A stretch of DNA of 64,000 nucleotides from Gammaproteobacteria bacterium (GTDB lineage Bacteria > Pseudomonadota > Gammaproteobacteria > HK1), in NCBI GenBank assembly GCA_012103455.1, contig WLWT01000002.1:868001-932000 (forward strand). Direction: 5' to 3'. The position numbers were made by a program, and so were the translations under genes. The notes beneath the pieces were generated by a model that ran no database searches, was not told the origin of the DNA, and was given only the letters and a program-made list of their open reading frames with translations. How positions within the stretch are numbered: position 1 is the first letter of the stretch; each line of letters opens with the position of its first letter. Below are positions 54,494-63,647 of the stretch, piece after piece.

Positions 54494-55384
54494 TTAAGCC
54501 CCTTCGGCCAGCAAGCGATCGGCCTCGGTTTGATACATGGGTGTGGTATCGCGTGGCTGGCGGGTGTCGCTGCCCGTTGGATGCATGGCCGTCTGCCGCC
54601 AGCTGTCGTCGTTCGCCCAACGGTTCGGCAGGTGTGCAATGGTGCTAGCCTCTCTTATGCCTTCGAACGCGTTCAGTGCTTGTCGCACCACGTCGAGTTG
54701 ATCGGCGCGGTCGAACGGCTTACCGGTGGTGTGGCCCAGTGGATAGTCGAGGAACACTGCCCGGGGTGGCTGCCCGGCGGTGACGATATCCAGAGCACTG
54801 GCCAGGCATAGCGTTGGAGTACCCAATCCCTCCAGGTGACGCGCTATCAGACTCACGGTCTGATGGCACACCGGTCACATGGGTACCAGCAGGAGCGCAT
54901 CGACGGCGCTTGCCTGGCACCGCTGCGCCACCTGCGGCAGCAATTCCTCGCGCACCCGGCGCTGCGAATAGATGCCGCCCATGCACGACCAATAATCCTT
55001 CGCCAGGGCGCCTATGCTGCCCTGCGCGGCGAGCCGGCGTAGCGCCGTCAGGGGTACGATGCACTCGGGATCTTTGCGCGGATCCTCCAGGTAGTTCTCG
55101 GTCAGATGGGCGAAGCGCATGTTCTCGGCAGGCGTATCCGATGGGATGGCGCGAATGCTGGTGTCGTCTTTGTAGTGGAACGCCACCTGGCCGGTGACAT
55201 AGGCACCTGAGGTGCTTAGCAGGCCAAGCTTGCTGCGCGCCAACGGTTTTTCAAGCGGCGCGAAAGGCGGATCTTCCCCTGCCCTGAACCAGCGGTACGG
55301 CGCATAGCCCAACCGCTCGTACCGGGCCGTGATGTTGTCTATGTAAGCAATGGGCGCTTGGCTCATAAGGACTACCTTACTCAC
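54494..55384 (-). CDS. GrdB/PrdB-family reductase, probable selenoprotein (UGA at codon 170)
   Basis: 296 residues with one in-frame TGA (54875-54877). Both sides belong to one protein: MSKVVLMSQAPIAYIDNITA, then TSGAYVTGQVAFHYKDDTSI and DYWSCMGGIYSQRRVREELL before the TGA, VCHQTVSLIARHLEGLGTPT and AVFLDYPLGHTTGKPFDRAD after it. The family (glycine/sarcosine/betaine reductase selenoprotein B-like) has a PVCPVCHQ segment, in which the first cysteine is TGA here (M-U-P-V-C-H-Q), making a UxxC redox motif. A SECIS-like hairpin follows at the right distance. I take it as selenocysteine; a simple nonsense mutation is the alternative. Confidence 0.75.
54846..54864 (-). promoter_or_regulatory. SECIS-like hairpin in the reductase gene
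   Basis: On the minus strand ATCAGAC and GTCTGAT form a perfect 7-bp stem with loop CGTGA. The GU of the loop is 19-20 bases after the UGA. E. coli fdhF has the loop GU at about the same distance. The hairpin lies inside the coding sequence, as in bacterial SECIS elements. Confidence 0.7.
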
Positions 55385-55715
55385 AATGGTTGGCCGGTTA
55401 CCGTAGCAGGTGTTGTGTGCGATTTCCTTGTTACATCGTCGATGTCTTTAGCGCAGAGCCTGTTGGCGGTAATCAACTCGCGGTATTGTCTGGGGCGCAG
55501 GATTTTAGCGCCTAGCCTAGAGTATGCAAAAGGCCGCATGGGCGTTCAAATTCGCCTGGACCACCTTATGCTTTCTCACCGCAAGATACTTGCGCCCCCG
55601 CCAGAGTGCGGATTTTCACGCCCAATGGGGAGGTGGACTGCGCCGGCCATTCAACCGTTGACACCGCCGGCACGCTGGTATACGGAGAACGGGTAGACCA
55701 AGACACCCGTGGAGG
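55385..55715. other. Intergenic, divergent promoters expected
   Basis: 331 bases between the minus-strand reductase/E1 operon and the plus-strand gene at 55716. No open frame with homology. It should contain promoters for both directions; I see no clear consensus. Confidence 0.4.
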
Positions 55716-56183
55716 TTGGTGCCCTTGAACTTGGAGCTACACCGGGCGCTGCGGGCGGCCCGCTTCGACGATGAGGCAAACCGGGGCCGCCGTACGTTGT
55801 TTGCCCTGCGGTGCGCCGAGAGGGTGCGTCACCTCGTGATTGACGAGCGGGTGCTGCAAATCATGGACGCGGCGATAGCAGCGCTGGCAACCGCTCCGGA
55901 TAACGTCGAAGCGCTGGCTGGGGACGCGGGCGAGATGGCCCGGATCGCTAGCCGTCATCCGGGTACGAATTCCATCGACGGCTCCGGCAGCGCAGCGGTA
56001 TCGGCCACCTACGCGGTGGCCAAAGCAATGGCGGGGGATGCCTTAGCGGCAGCGGATTACGCCGCTTATGCCAAAGTATATTCCTACGCCAGTTACATGG
56101 TCACCCATCCAGCCGCTTACGCCGATGAGCACCGCTGGCAGCTCGCCCTATTGGTACAGATGATGACAAGTGGCAGCTCTTGA
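55716..56183 (+). CDS. Helical protein resembling putative immunity proteins (Imm5-like)
   Basis: 155 residues, strongly alpha-helical and Ala-rich in the second half: RRTLFALRCAERVRHLVIDE, then AAVSATYAVAKAMAGDALAA and DYAAYAKVYSYASYMVTHPA, ending ALLVQMMTSGSS. The Ala/Tyr-rich repeat pattern recalls the Imm5 family of putative immunity proteins, but no toxin gene is nearby. Assignment is tentative. The frame may start with GTG at the indicated position. Confidence 0.5.
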   Translation: MVPLNLELHRALRAARFDDEANRGRRTLFALRCAERVRHLVIDERVLQIMDAAIAALATAPDNVEALAGDAGEMARIASRHPGTNSIDGSGSAAVSATYAVAKAMAGDALAAADYAAYAKVYSYASYMVTHPAAYADEHRWQLALLVQMMTSGSS

Positions 56184-56195
56184 CGTCCCCTGAAA

Positions 56196-57005
56196 TTAAC
56201 GTCCCTTGAAATTCGGTTTGCGCTTTTCATGGAAAGCGGCTACGCCTTCGGCGAAATCTTGCGAGCAGCGCAGCCGGCTATAGGCTTGGCCCTCGAGTTC
56301 GATTCCCGCCTCCACGGAGGTATGCTGAGCGGCGTTCAGCACGCTTTTGAGGGTGCGTTGCGCTAGGGGCGAAAACTCGCGCAGTTCATCTACCAACGCA
56401 TCCACGGTGGCCTCCAATCGGTCATCGGCTACACAGTCGAGCACGATGCCCCAGGCGAGCGCCTGTTTACCGGGCACGCGCCGTGATCGGAAGGTCATGT
56501 CCTTGGTGCGCTGCATGCCGATCATGTGCAATAAACGAATGGAACCACCCGATCCCGGGATCTGCCCGATGCGCTGTTCAGGTAGCGCGAAACGGGCGGT
56601 CTCGGAACAAATTCTGAAATCACAGGCTAAGGAGAGTTCGAATCCGACCCCGAAACAATAACCCCGCACCTGGGCGATCACGGGTTTTTTGCAGCGGCTG
56701 GGGGCGGCGATATTCCAGGCCAGCGCCGCCACCGCCTCGGGCAAGGCTTCCATAAAACCTTTGATGTAACCGCCGGAGGAGAAGTGCTCGCCCTCGGCCC
56801 GCACCACGATGACCCGCACCGAGTCGTCGTGATCAAGCTCCTCGAATACCAGCTTCAACTGTTCGCGCTGCGCCATCATGATGACGTTCAGCGGCGGCCT
56901 ATCGAGAATGATGTCCGCACGCTGGCGCTCTTCATCGATCTCGACGCGAAATCCGTCGAGCTTATCGAGTAGCTTTCCCCGCCGGCTAGTCATGGATGTG
57001 CTCAT
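56196..57005 (-). CDS. Enoyl-CoA hydratase/isomerase family protein
   Basis: About 269 residues in the crotonase family: ADIILDRPPLNVIMMAQREQ, VVRAEGEHFSSGGYIKGFME (oxyanion segment), VRGYCFGVGFELSLACDFRI and ALPEQRIGQIPGSGGSIRLL, ending FHEKRKPNFKGR. Different from the 11932/22054 genes. I start at MSTSMTSRR because GGAG lies upstream at good spacing. The longer frame runs into the MITE. Acts with the CoA ligase upstream. Confidence 0.88.
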   Translation of the reverse strand: MSTSMTSRRGKLLDKLDGFRVEIDEERQRADIILDRPPLNVIMMAQREQLKLVFEELDHDDSVRVIVVRAEGEHFSSGGYIKGFMEALPEAVAALAWNIAAPSRCKKPVIAQVRGYCFGVGFELSLACDFRICSETARFALPEQRIGQIPGSGGSIRLLHMIGMQRTKDMTFRSRRVPGKQALAWGIVLDCVADDRLEATVDALVDELREFSPLAQRTLKSVLNAAQHTSVEAGIELEGQAYSRLRCSQDFAEGVAAFHEKRKPNFKGR

Positions 57006-57025
57006 GGCCAAGCTCTCCTGCATTA

Positions 57026-57166
57026 GGGCACCTGCTAACAATGCACTTTTCCGCGATTGCGGCATCAGCTCCGTGCTCGAATCCTCAGGTATCACTTATA
57101 CACTGCGGTTGCGCGCGCGGTGCTTCCTTGCACTCACGAAACAATGACTATTGTTAGCAGGCGTCC
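57026..57166. repeat. 141-bp MITE (family A), copy 2, in the promoter region
   Basis: GGGCACCTGCTAACAAT at one end, ATTGTTAGCAGGCGTCC at the other, flanked by ATTA on both sides. It lies about 20 bases upstream of the enoyl-CoA hydratase start (between it and the CoA ligase gene stop at 57177), so it displaces the original leader. Confidence 0.85.
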
Positions 57167-57176
57167 ATTAGTATTT

Positions 57177-58682
57177 TCAGTTTTGTATTTGGTAATTGCC
57201 CGCCACCAACTCGCGGCGCATGATCTTGCCCACGGGGCTTTTGGGGATGGCTTTCACGAAGACATATCTGCGTGGCCGTTTAAAAGACGCCAGCTTGGAT
57301 TGCAGGCACCAAGCGTCGAGTTCTTCCGCGGCGATGGGCCGGTGGGTGGTTACGAAAGCACACACCGCCTGTCCCCACCGCTCATCGGCCAGACCGGCCA
57401 CCGCCACTTCTGCCACATCCGGGTGCAGCGACAGCATGCTCTCGATTTCCACTGGCGAAATGTTCTCGCCGCCGGAGGTGATCATGTCATCCACCCGGCC
57501 CGTTACGAACAGATCGCCGTCATCGTCCAGGTAACCGGTATCGCCGGTGAAGTACCAACCGCCGTGCAGTGACTTGGCATCCGCATCCGGTCTGTTCCAA
57601 TAACCGGCGAAGGCCTCGTCACCGTCCAGGGCAGCGATGATCTGGCCTTCCTCGCCCGGGCGGGTGAGGGCCTTCGGATCGGTACTGTCGATGGCGATAA
57701 CGCGGATCTCCTGATTGAGCCCGGCTTTGCCGGCTGAGCCGGGTTTGGCGGGCGCGTCCGGCTCCACCGTGAAGGTGTAGATCTCCGAGGAGCCGTAGTG
57801 ATTGACGAACCGTTCCGGCGCGAAGGCTTGTTGCAATTGCCGCAAGAGATCGTCCGTCATGCTCTGTCCGGCGAAACCGAGTTTGCGCACCGAGCGCGTG
57901 TCCGTGGCGGCAAAATCGGCATGGTTGACCAGATCGTGGTAGAGCGTGGGCACCAGATATAAATGACTGATGCGGTGGCGCTCGATAAGGTGCAAAGCCT
58001 CGCGCGCGTCGAACCGGCGCTGACACACGAAGTGGCCGTTGACGATGATCGAGGCCAGCAGTGAGCGCACCCCCATGGTGTGGTAGAGCGGCATCACACC
58101 GAGGGTCACTTCGCCACGGCCATATTGATTCTGAGCCACATGGGCCAACGCGGCGGCACGTTCGGCGCCGTGGCTGCGGGGCACGCCTTTACCTTTGCCG
58201 GTGGTGCCGGAGGTGTAGAGCATGACGGAGCCGGTGTCCACGGCGGCGCGGGAGGCGGCCAACGGCGCTGCGCTGGCCGCCATCTGTGTCCATTCTTCGC
58301 CCGCTACGGGAAGGCACACGGAGGGTAAGCTCTTACATCCCGCTACGGCACCGTGCGTCACCTGCTCGAAGAACAGCGCGCCAGCGGCACAATCTTCAAG
58401 CACATGACCCAGCTCTGCGCTATTGGCGCGCCAGTTCACCGGCGTGATGACAAGTCCGGCCAATTGACAGGCCAGATGCAAGGTCGCCGCCTCATACCGA
58501 TTCGTCAACAGGCTCACCACATGGGTACCCGGTTCCAAGCCGCGGGCGATCAAGCCGGCGGCGAGGCGCGTTACCGTGACGCCCCATTCGCCATAGTTCC
58601 GGGTGAGGGGGCCATCGCTGATGGCGATAGCGCCGGGCATGCGGGCAACGCTGGCGAGCAATCCACGGCCTAGATCGAACAT
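57177..58682 (-). CDS. AMP-dependent acyl-CoA synthetase/ligase
   Basis: About 501 residues of the ANL superfamily: SVMLYTSGTTGKGKGVPRSH (P-loop A3), RFVNHYGSSEIYTFTVEPDA (A5), YFTGDTGYLDDDGDLFVTGR and VDDMITSGGENISPVEIESM (A7/A8), KAIPKSPVGKIMRRELVAGN (A10 lysine). It would form an acyl-AMP and CoA thioester from an organic acid. I start at MFDLGRGLLAS. It follows the hydroxylase genes on the same strand. Confidence 0.92.
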   Translation of the reverse strand: MFDLGRGLLASVARMPGAIAISDGPLTRNYGEWGVTVTRLAAGLIARGLEPGTHVVSLLTNRYEAATLHLACQLAGLVITPVNWRANSAELGHVLEDCAAGALFFEQVTHGAVAGCKSLPSVCLPVAGEEWTQMAASAAPLAASRAAVDTGSVMLYTSGTTGKGKGVPRSHGAERAAALAHVAQNQYGRGEVTLGVMPLYHTMGVRSLLASIIVNGHFVCQRRFDAREALHLIERHRISHLYLVPTLYHDLVNHADFAATDTRSVRKLGFAGQSMTDDLLRQLQQAFAPERFVNHYGSSEIYTFTVEPDAPAKPGSAGKAGLNQEIRVIAIDSTDPKALTRPGEEGQIIAALDGDEAFAGYWNRPDADAKSLHGGWYFTGDTGYLDDDGDLFVTGRVDDMITSGGENISPVEIESMLSLHPDVAEVAVAGLADERWGQAVCAFVTTHRPIAAEELDAWCLQSKLASFKRPRRYVFVKAIPKSPVGKIMRRELVAGNYQIQN

Positions 58683-59190
58683 GCTCACCCGTCCCCTTGA
58701 CACGGGCCCCGTTTAACACCGACATGGCGGCGTCCACTATGCCTTGATAGCCGGTGCAACGGCACAGATGACCGCTCAACACTTCCCGCACCCGTATCTC
58801 ATCGGCCTGCGGTTCACGTTGGATAAGCTGGGTGAGGCTGAGCAAGATCCCTGGCGTGCAAAATCCGCATTGCAGTGCATGATGGTCAGTGAAGGCTTGC
58901 TGCAAGGCGCTCAGCGGTGCCCCTGCTTTGGACAGTCCGTGTACCGTCTGGATGCTACGCCCATCGGTTTGTACCGCTAAGGTCAGACATGATCGCTGTA
59001 ATTCACCATCCACGAGCACGGTGCAAGCGCCACAGACGCCGTGTTCGCAGCCTACATGAACACCCGTGGCGCCTAAGTGTCCGCGTAAAAAATCGCTGAG
59101 CAAGGTGCGCGGTTCGGCGTATCCTTTTTCTGGCTGCCCATCCAGTATTAGCGATATCTGGTGCTGACGGTGCGCATCAAGATAACGCAT
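58492..59190 (-). CDS. Molybdenum hydroxylase 2Fe-2S subunit (CoxS-like), with a run-on C-terminus
   Basis: The subunit proper is about 165 residues: GVHVGCEHGVCGACTVLVDG (first 2Fe-2S cluster) and ALQCGFCTPGILLSLTQLIQ, LSGHLCRCTGYQGIVDAAMS (second cluster). Here the frame does not stop after RVKGTG but runs another 60 or so residues in the first part of the ligase gene. One added G in the GGGG run near 58693 would end it at a TGA just before the ligase ATG. The extension is therefore probably an artefact of a one-base loss. Confidence 0.85.
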   Translation of the reverse strand: MRYLDAHRQHQISLILDGQPEKGYAEPRTLLSDFLRGHLGATGVHVGCEHGVCGACTVLVDGELQRSCLTLAVQTDGRSIQTVHGLSKAGAPLSALQQAFTDHHALQCGFCTPGILLSLTQLIQREPQADEIRVREVLSGHLCRCTGYQGIVDAAMSVLNGARVKGTGEHVRSRPWIARQRCPHARRYRHQRWPPHPELWRMGRHGNAPRRRLDRPRLGTGYPCGEPVDESV

Positions 59191-60001
59191 GCCATGCATC
59201 CTCTATGACTCGCTGGCCTACGCGCCGCACCAGTTCCCGGCGATAGCGCACGCTGGCGTGAATATCGCTGCTGCATTCGAGCTGCCAGGCGATATCGTTC
59301 AAACGGGCGGCGAGTTCGGCGTCCCGCGTTGGCAGCTCGAACACCTGTGGGGTGGCCGCGGCACCGCCTATACCAAGACGGGTGGTGTGCGCACCGGCTT
59401 GCACGGCGAATGCCGCCAGGGCGAAGTCGCCGTGACGTTCGCTCACCTCGTCGAAGCGGTATACCGCGCCCGGTACCGCTTTGGGAAAGTGGGCGGCGAG
59501 CACCATTTCGTCATCGTGCAAGGCGGTGCTCATCGTGCCGGTTTGGAACGCACCAGCCTTCAGCCGCCGCCGCCCGCGGAGCGAGGCGAGTTCCATTTCG
59601 CCATCCAACAGTGCCAGCACTAGCGGCAATTCGGCGCTTGGATCCGCATGTACCAGCGAGCCACATACGGTGCCCCGGCTGCGGGTTTGATAGTGGCCTA
59701 CGAACGGCAAGGCGTGGGCCAGTAGGGGCGTCGCGCTGCTCAGGTTGGTCCAATGCAGCAACCGTTCTTGGGTAACCGCCGCGCCTACGCTGAGCGAGTC
59801 CTTCCGCTCATCGATTGTCTTTAGAGTGGGCAGGTGATTGATATCGACGAGCACCTTGGGCGCCAGCAAGCGCATATTCAACATGGCGATCAGCGATTGG
59901 CCGCCGGCCAACACCCTGGCATCGCCGCCCACCTCGGCCAACACGGTAAGCGCCTCATCGAGCACCTCGGGCTGTGCCAGTGCCAGCGGGGCGGGTTTCA
60001 C
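59177..60001 (-). CDS. Molybdenum hydroxylase FAD-binding subunit (CoxM-like)
   Basis: 274 residues: ARVLAGGQSLIAMLNMRLLA (FAD-binding loop), VGHYQTRSRGTVCGSLVHAD (second FAD loop with CGSLVHADP) and FDEVSERHGDFALAAFAVQA. It passes electrons from the Mo subunit via the 2Fe-2S subunit. Overlaps both neighbours by a few bases, so tightly coupled. Confidence 0.92.
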   Translation of the reverse strand: MKPAPLALAQPEVLDEALTVLAEVGGDARVLAGGQSLIAMLNMRLLAPKVLVDINHLPTLKTIDERKDSLSVGAAVTQERLLHWTNLSSATPLLAHALPFVGHYQTRSRGTVCGSLVHADPSAELPLVLALLDGEMELASLRGRRRLKAGAFQTGTMSTALHDDEMVLAAHFPKAVPGAVYRFDEVSERHGDFALAAFAVQAGAHTTRLGIGGAAATPQVFELPTRDAELAARLNDIAWQLECSSDIHASVRYRRELVRRVGQRVIEDAWHALS

Positions 60002-62946
60002 CGGCGCAATCCGAGGCGCTCTAGCAGCCCGCGGCGCGGTGCATCTTGGGCTAATTGCGCGGCAAGGCGCGCGAATATTTGCGCGAGCAGCGCTTTCGCG
60101 GCGCCATCCAACAGGCGCCCACCCACCGCCGCCACTTTGCCGGACAGGCGCGTTTCGAACCGGTAGGACAAAGTACAGCTCTCACCGCCCGCTCCTGGAG
60201 CTACCGCCTTTAGGATCACGCTGCCGTCGCCATGGGTGGCGCCCAGCGGGCCGTTTGCGCTACCGCTCACGCGCAGGAATGCCGGCTTTTGCAGGGCGGT
60301 GAACCGTACTTGCGTCTCAAACCGGCCACGCACCGGTCCTACGCCCAGGGATAGACGGGCACGATAGCCATCGGAGGTGGGCTCTATGGCCTCACAACCG
60401 GGCAGGAGCCGGGCCAGCGCCGCTTGCCCGGTTAAAGCCGCCCAGACCCGTTCGCGTGGAGCCGGTATGGTCACCTTGCCACTGCCGGTGAGGGCTGGAT
60501 CTCGGTTATCAGTGGCCGCGCCGGCGCCCGCCCGGGCGGGCGCTTCTTCGCCCCAGATGAGGGGCGCGAGGCGGCTGCGCGTAAGCGGCAGCGTGGCGAT
60601 GTGGCAGCCCAGCGCGTCGGCCACCGCATTGGCAATGCACACCGGCGTCGATATGCAATTGCCTTCACCCAACCCTTTGGCGCCAAGCGGTGTGAAAGGC
60701 GATGGGTTCTCATCGTGCACTATAGTGAGCGGCGGGATCTCCATGGCGGTGGGTGGCAGATAGTCCGCAAAGTTGCCGCTCAAGAAGGTGCCATCATCGC
60801 TATAGGCGAATTCTTCGTATAGCGCCGCCCCTAGGCCGTGGGCGAAGCCACCGCGGATCTGCCCATCGGCCAACACCGGATTGAGCAAGGTGCCGGCATC
60901 GTGGGCGCTGATATATTCATCAATGCGTACAGCAGCTGTATCCCTATCGATTTCTATTCCACAGAAATCGAAGATGAAGCCGTACGTTCCCGAGGCGTTG
61001 ACCCGGTCCTCCCCATCGGGTTCGGTTAGCTCCGGCATGGTCCACATGGCGGTCTCGTGCAATCCGGCGCCGGCATGAGTGGGAATGGACAGTGGCGACC
61101 AGTGTGCTTTGGCGGCGCAGCGCCCTAGCGCCAGCGCGTTGTCCGGGTTCGCCAGTGCCCGCACTTGACCCTCGGCGAACTCGACCTCCTCGGGTAGGAC
61201 GTTGAGATCCGCGGCGGCTAGAGCGGTGATGCGTTCACGCAACGCTGTGGCTGCTCTGTGGGCAGCGCCGGCGACGGCGCCAGCAAAGCGGCTGGAATAG
61301 TTGCCGGAGGCGATAGACCAGGGATCTTTGGCCGTGTCGTGATCCATCACCACCGCCACGTCCCCCGGTCTTAGTCCAAACACATCGGCCACCACCTGCG
61401 CCAGTACTGTCCGGTGTCCCTGGCCCTGGGGGATCGACGCTGCGCGCACGGACACACTGCCGGACGGATCGAATGAGACCGTGGCGGTCGCCAGCGCGCC
61501 GTTCTTGGCACCGGCCCGCTCACGCTCCGCCGGCGACAGTAAGGTGGTGATGTATCCCATATTCGAGACCGACGGTTCCACCACCGCCGCGCAGCCGATG
61601 CCGTATAGGCGTCCTGCAGCCCGCGCTCTATCCCGGCGTTCTTGCAACGCCGCCAAGCGGCCGCCGGTCATGGCTTTGCGCATGGTGCGGCGGTAGTCGC
61701 CGGAATCTAGCAACGCGCCCGGTGCGGTACGGTAAGGCATCGATTCGGCGCGCACCAGGTTGCGCTCGCGTAGCGCGAAAGGATCGACGGCTAGCTGCTT
61801 GGCGGCCTCGTCCATCAATCGTTCCAACGCGAAATACACTTGTGGCCCGCCAAAGCCCCGGTTGAGTCCGGTAGGGGTTTTGTTGGTGACCACCACCCGG
61901 TTGCGTATGGTCAGATGAGGCACGGCGTATGCCCCGGTCATGTTGCCGTGCATGCGGTACAAAGTGGCCGGCTCCGGCGCCCGCAGGTAAGCGCCGCAGT
62001 CTTCCAACTGATCGTAGTCCAGGGCCAGTAAGCCCCCCTCTTTGGAGAACGCGCCGCGTATGTGAGTGACGCGGTTGGTAGCGGCGGTGGCGGCGCTGAG
62101 GTGTTCGAGGCGATCTTCCAACCACTTCAGCGGGCGCCCCACCCGTTTAGCCGCCAGCCCGATGGCCACCACGTACGGAAATAGGGATTGTTTGACGCCG
62201 AAGCTGCCGCCCGAATCGGGCGGGGTGCGCAGGCGCAGGCGGTTACCGGGTACGCCCAAGGCGCGGGCCATAACCGGGTGCAGGGTATAAGGACCCTGGA
62301 AGTTGGCGGCTACTTCGAAGGTGTCGGTCCCGGGATCATGGCGCGCGCTCACGCAGCAGCACTCTACCGGCGTGCAGGCATTGCGCGGGTAGCGAACGTG
62401 GGTTGCCACCACGGTATAGGCGTTAGCGAAGATCTCCGCGGGGGTGCCGTAGCTGAAGCTGCGCTCATGGAGCACGTTGCCGGATGTGTCCGGGTGCAGC
62501 CGCTGCGCACCGGGTTCGGCGGCGGTTTGCGGATCAATAACGGGCGGCAAGACTCGATAATCCACCTGCACCAAGTCAGCCGCGTCTTCCGCCCGGTACC
62601 GGTTCTTGGCCACCACTAAAGCCACCGCCTCGCCCACGTAGCGCACCCGATCAACGGCCAGGGGATACTGTGGCGCGGCGACCTTGACAGCGGTGATGAA
62701 CGGCTTACCGATGCGAGCCAGCTCAGCGCCGGTCAGCACGGCTATGACTCCGTCCAGGGCTAGGGCTGATTCGCGTTCGATGCGCTCGATCACGGCATGG
62801 GCGTGGGGTGAGCGAACGAACGCCACATGGCAGGTGCCGGGCGCTTCGCCCAAGTCATCCGCGAACTGGCCCGCGCCCCGTAACAAGGTGGGGTCTTCGA
62901 TGCGTGGCAGGGCGTTGCCGACCCACTTGGCCCGCGCCTCACTCAT
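59998..62946 (-). CDS. Molybdenum hydroxylase large subunit fused to a CoxG-like domain
   Basis: 982 residues. The first 780 form the xanthine-oxidase/CoxL Mo subunit: GAGQFADDLGEAPGTCHVAF, RVRYVGEAVALVVAKNRYRA, TPPDSGGSFGVKQSLFPYVV, PTGLNRGFGGPQVYFALERL and LGAKGLGEGNCISTPVCIAN (Glu active-site block). The active-site loop is not the AYxCSFR of CO dehydrogenase, so the substrate is an organic compound. The last 180 residues (TGSGKVTIPAPRERVWAALT to LLERLGLRR) are a CoxG/SRPBCC domain for cofactor or membrane docking. Fusions of this kind are known. Confidence 0.92.
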   Translation of the reverse strand: MSEARAKWVGNALPRIEDPTLLRGAGQFADDLGEAPGTCHVAFVRSPHAHAVIERIERESALALDGVIAVLTGAELARIGKPFITAVKVAAPQYPLAVDRVRYVGEAVALVVAKNRYRAEDAADLVQVDYRVLPPVIDPQTAAEPGAQRLHPDTSGNVLHERSFSYGTPAEIFANAYTVVATHVRYPRNACTPVECCCVSARHDPGTDTFEVAANFQGPYTLHPVMARALGVPGNRLRLRTPPDSGGSFGVKQSLFPYVVAIGLAAKRVGRPLKWLEDRLEHLSAATAATNRVTHIRGAFSKEGGLLALDYDQLEDCGAYLRAPEPATLYRMHGNMTGAYAVPHLTIRNRVVVTNKTPTGLNRGFGGPQVYFALERLMDEAAKQLAVDPFALRERNLVRAESMPYRTAPGALLDSGDYRRTMRKAMTGGRLAALQERRDRARAAGRLYGIGCAAVVEPSVSNMGYITTLLSPAERERAGAKNGALATATVSFDPSGSVSVRAASIPQGQGHRTVLAQVVADVFGLRPGDVAVVMDHDTAKDPWSIASGNYSSRFAGAVAGAAHRAATALRERITALAAADLNVLPEEVEFAEGQVRALANPDNALALGRCAAKAHWSPLSIPTHAGAGLHETAMWTMPELTEPDGEDRVNASGTYGFIFDFCGIEIDRDTAAVRIDEYISAHDAGTLLNPVLADGQIRGGFAHGLGAALYEEFAYSDDGTFLSGNFADYLPPTAMEIPPLTIVHDENPSPFTPLGAKGLGEGNCISTPVCIANAVADALGCHIATLPLTRSRLAPLIWGEEAPARAGAGAATDNRDPALTGSGKVTIPAPRERVWAALTGQAALARLLPGCEAIEPTSDGYRARLSLGVGPVRGRFETQVRFTALQKPAFLRVSGSANGPLGATHGDGSVILKAVAPGAGGESCTLSYRFETRLSGKVAAVGGRLLDGAAKALLAQIFARLAAQLAQDAPRRGLLERLGLRR

Positions 62947-63002
62947 GCTTGAGAACCACGTTGACGCACCCCTTTGTTACACGCCTTGGTTACACGCCTT
63001 GG

Positions 63003-63638
63003 CTACCCGCCACGCACTCGGACAAGAGTGGCTGTCTTCAGCGTCTCTTGCCAAGCGGGATGCCTCGCGATGTGCTCGAGCGCCGCCGCCAGCAAGGCCT
63101 TGCCGGGCTCCTTGCGATGCCAGGTGGAGGCGCCCGATGGATGAGGCAGGGCGATGGTGTCCATGGTGTGTCCCGCCCGCGTTACCCGCTGCACCGAACC
63201 GATAATGTGTTTTAGCTTATCCACCCGCATGAACTGGGCGATGGCGAGCTTGCCGACAGGAATCAATAATTTAGGTTTGAGTAGAGCGATCTCTTTATCC
63301 AACCAATGCCCGCAGGTGGCGATCTCCAGGGCGTGCGGTACCCGATCGCCGCCCTTGGGGTTCTTGCCAGGAAAACAGCGGCATACGGCAGCCATGTAGA
63401 CGTGGTGCCTGAACGCCTCTTCCTGGAAACCGATGGAGGCGTACCACTTGAATAAGGTCTTGCCTGCGGTCCAGGCAAAAGGCCGGCCAAGCTGCCCTTC
63501 TTTATCGCCCGGCGCTTGCCCTACCATCAAAATGGGTGACATCACCGGCTCGCCCGACACCACCGGGCCGATCATGTTGGGGCAGGCGGTACAAGCCATA
63601 AGCGCTTGGCGGTGAGCCTCGAGGGCGCGCTGCGTCAT
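63003..63638 (-). CDS. Uracil-DNA glycosylase family 4/5-like protein
   Basis: 211 residues: ALMACTACPNMIGPVVSGEP (first cysteines), LMVGQAPGDKEGQLGRPFAW (motif A), MAAVCRCFPGKNPKGGDRVP and EIATCGHWLDKEIALLKPKL (other cluster cysteines), and ALPHPSGASTWHRKEPGKAL (HPS motif). Predicted 4Fe-4S enzyme removing uracil from DNA. No operon partner. Confidence 0.88.
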   Translation of the reverse strand: MTQRALEAHRQALMACTACPNMIGPVVSGEPVMSPILMVGQAPGDKEGQLGRPFAWTAGKTLFKWYASIGFQEEAFRHHVYMAAVCRCFPGKNPKGGDRVPHALEIATCGHWLDKEIALLKPKLLIPVGKLAIAQFMRVDKLKHIIGSVQRVTRAGHTMDTIALPHPSGASTWHRKEPGKALLAAALEHIARHPAWQETLKTATLVRVRGG

Positions 63639-63647
63639 CGTGTGTCC

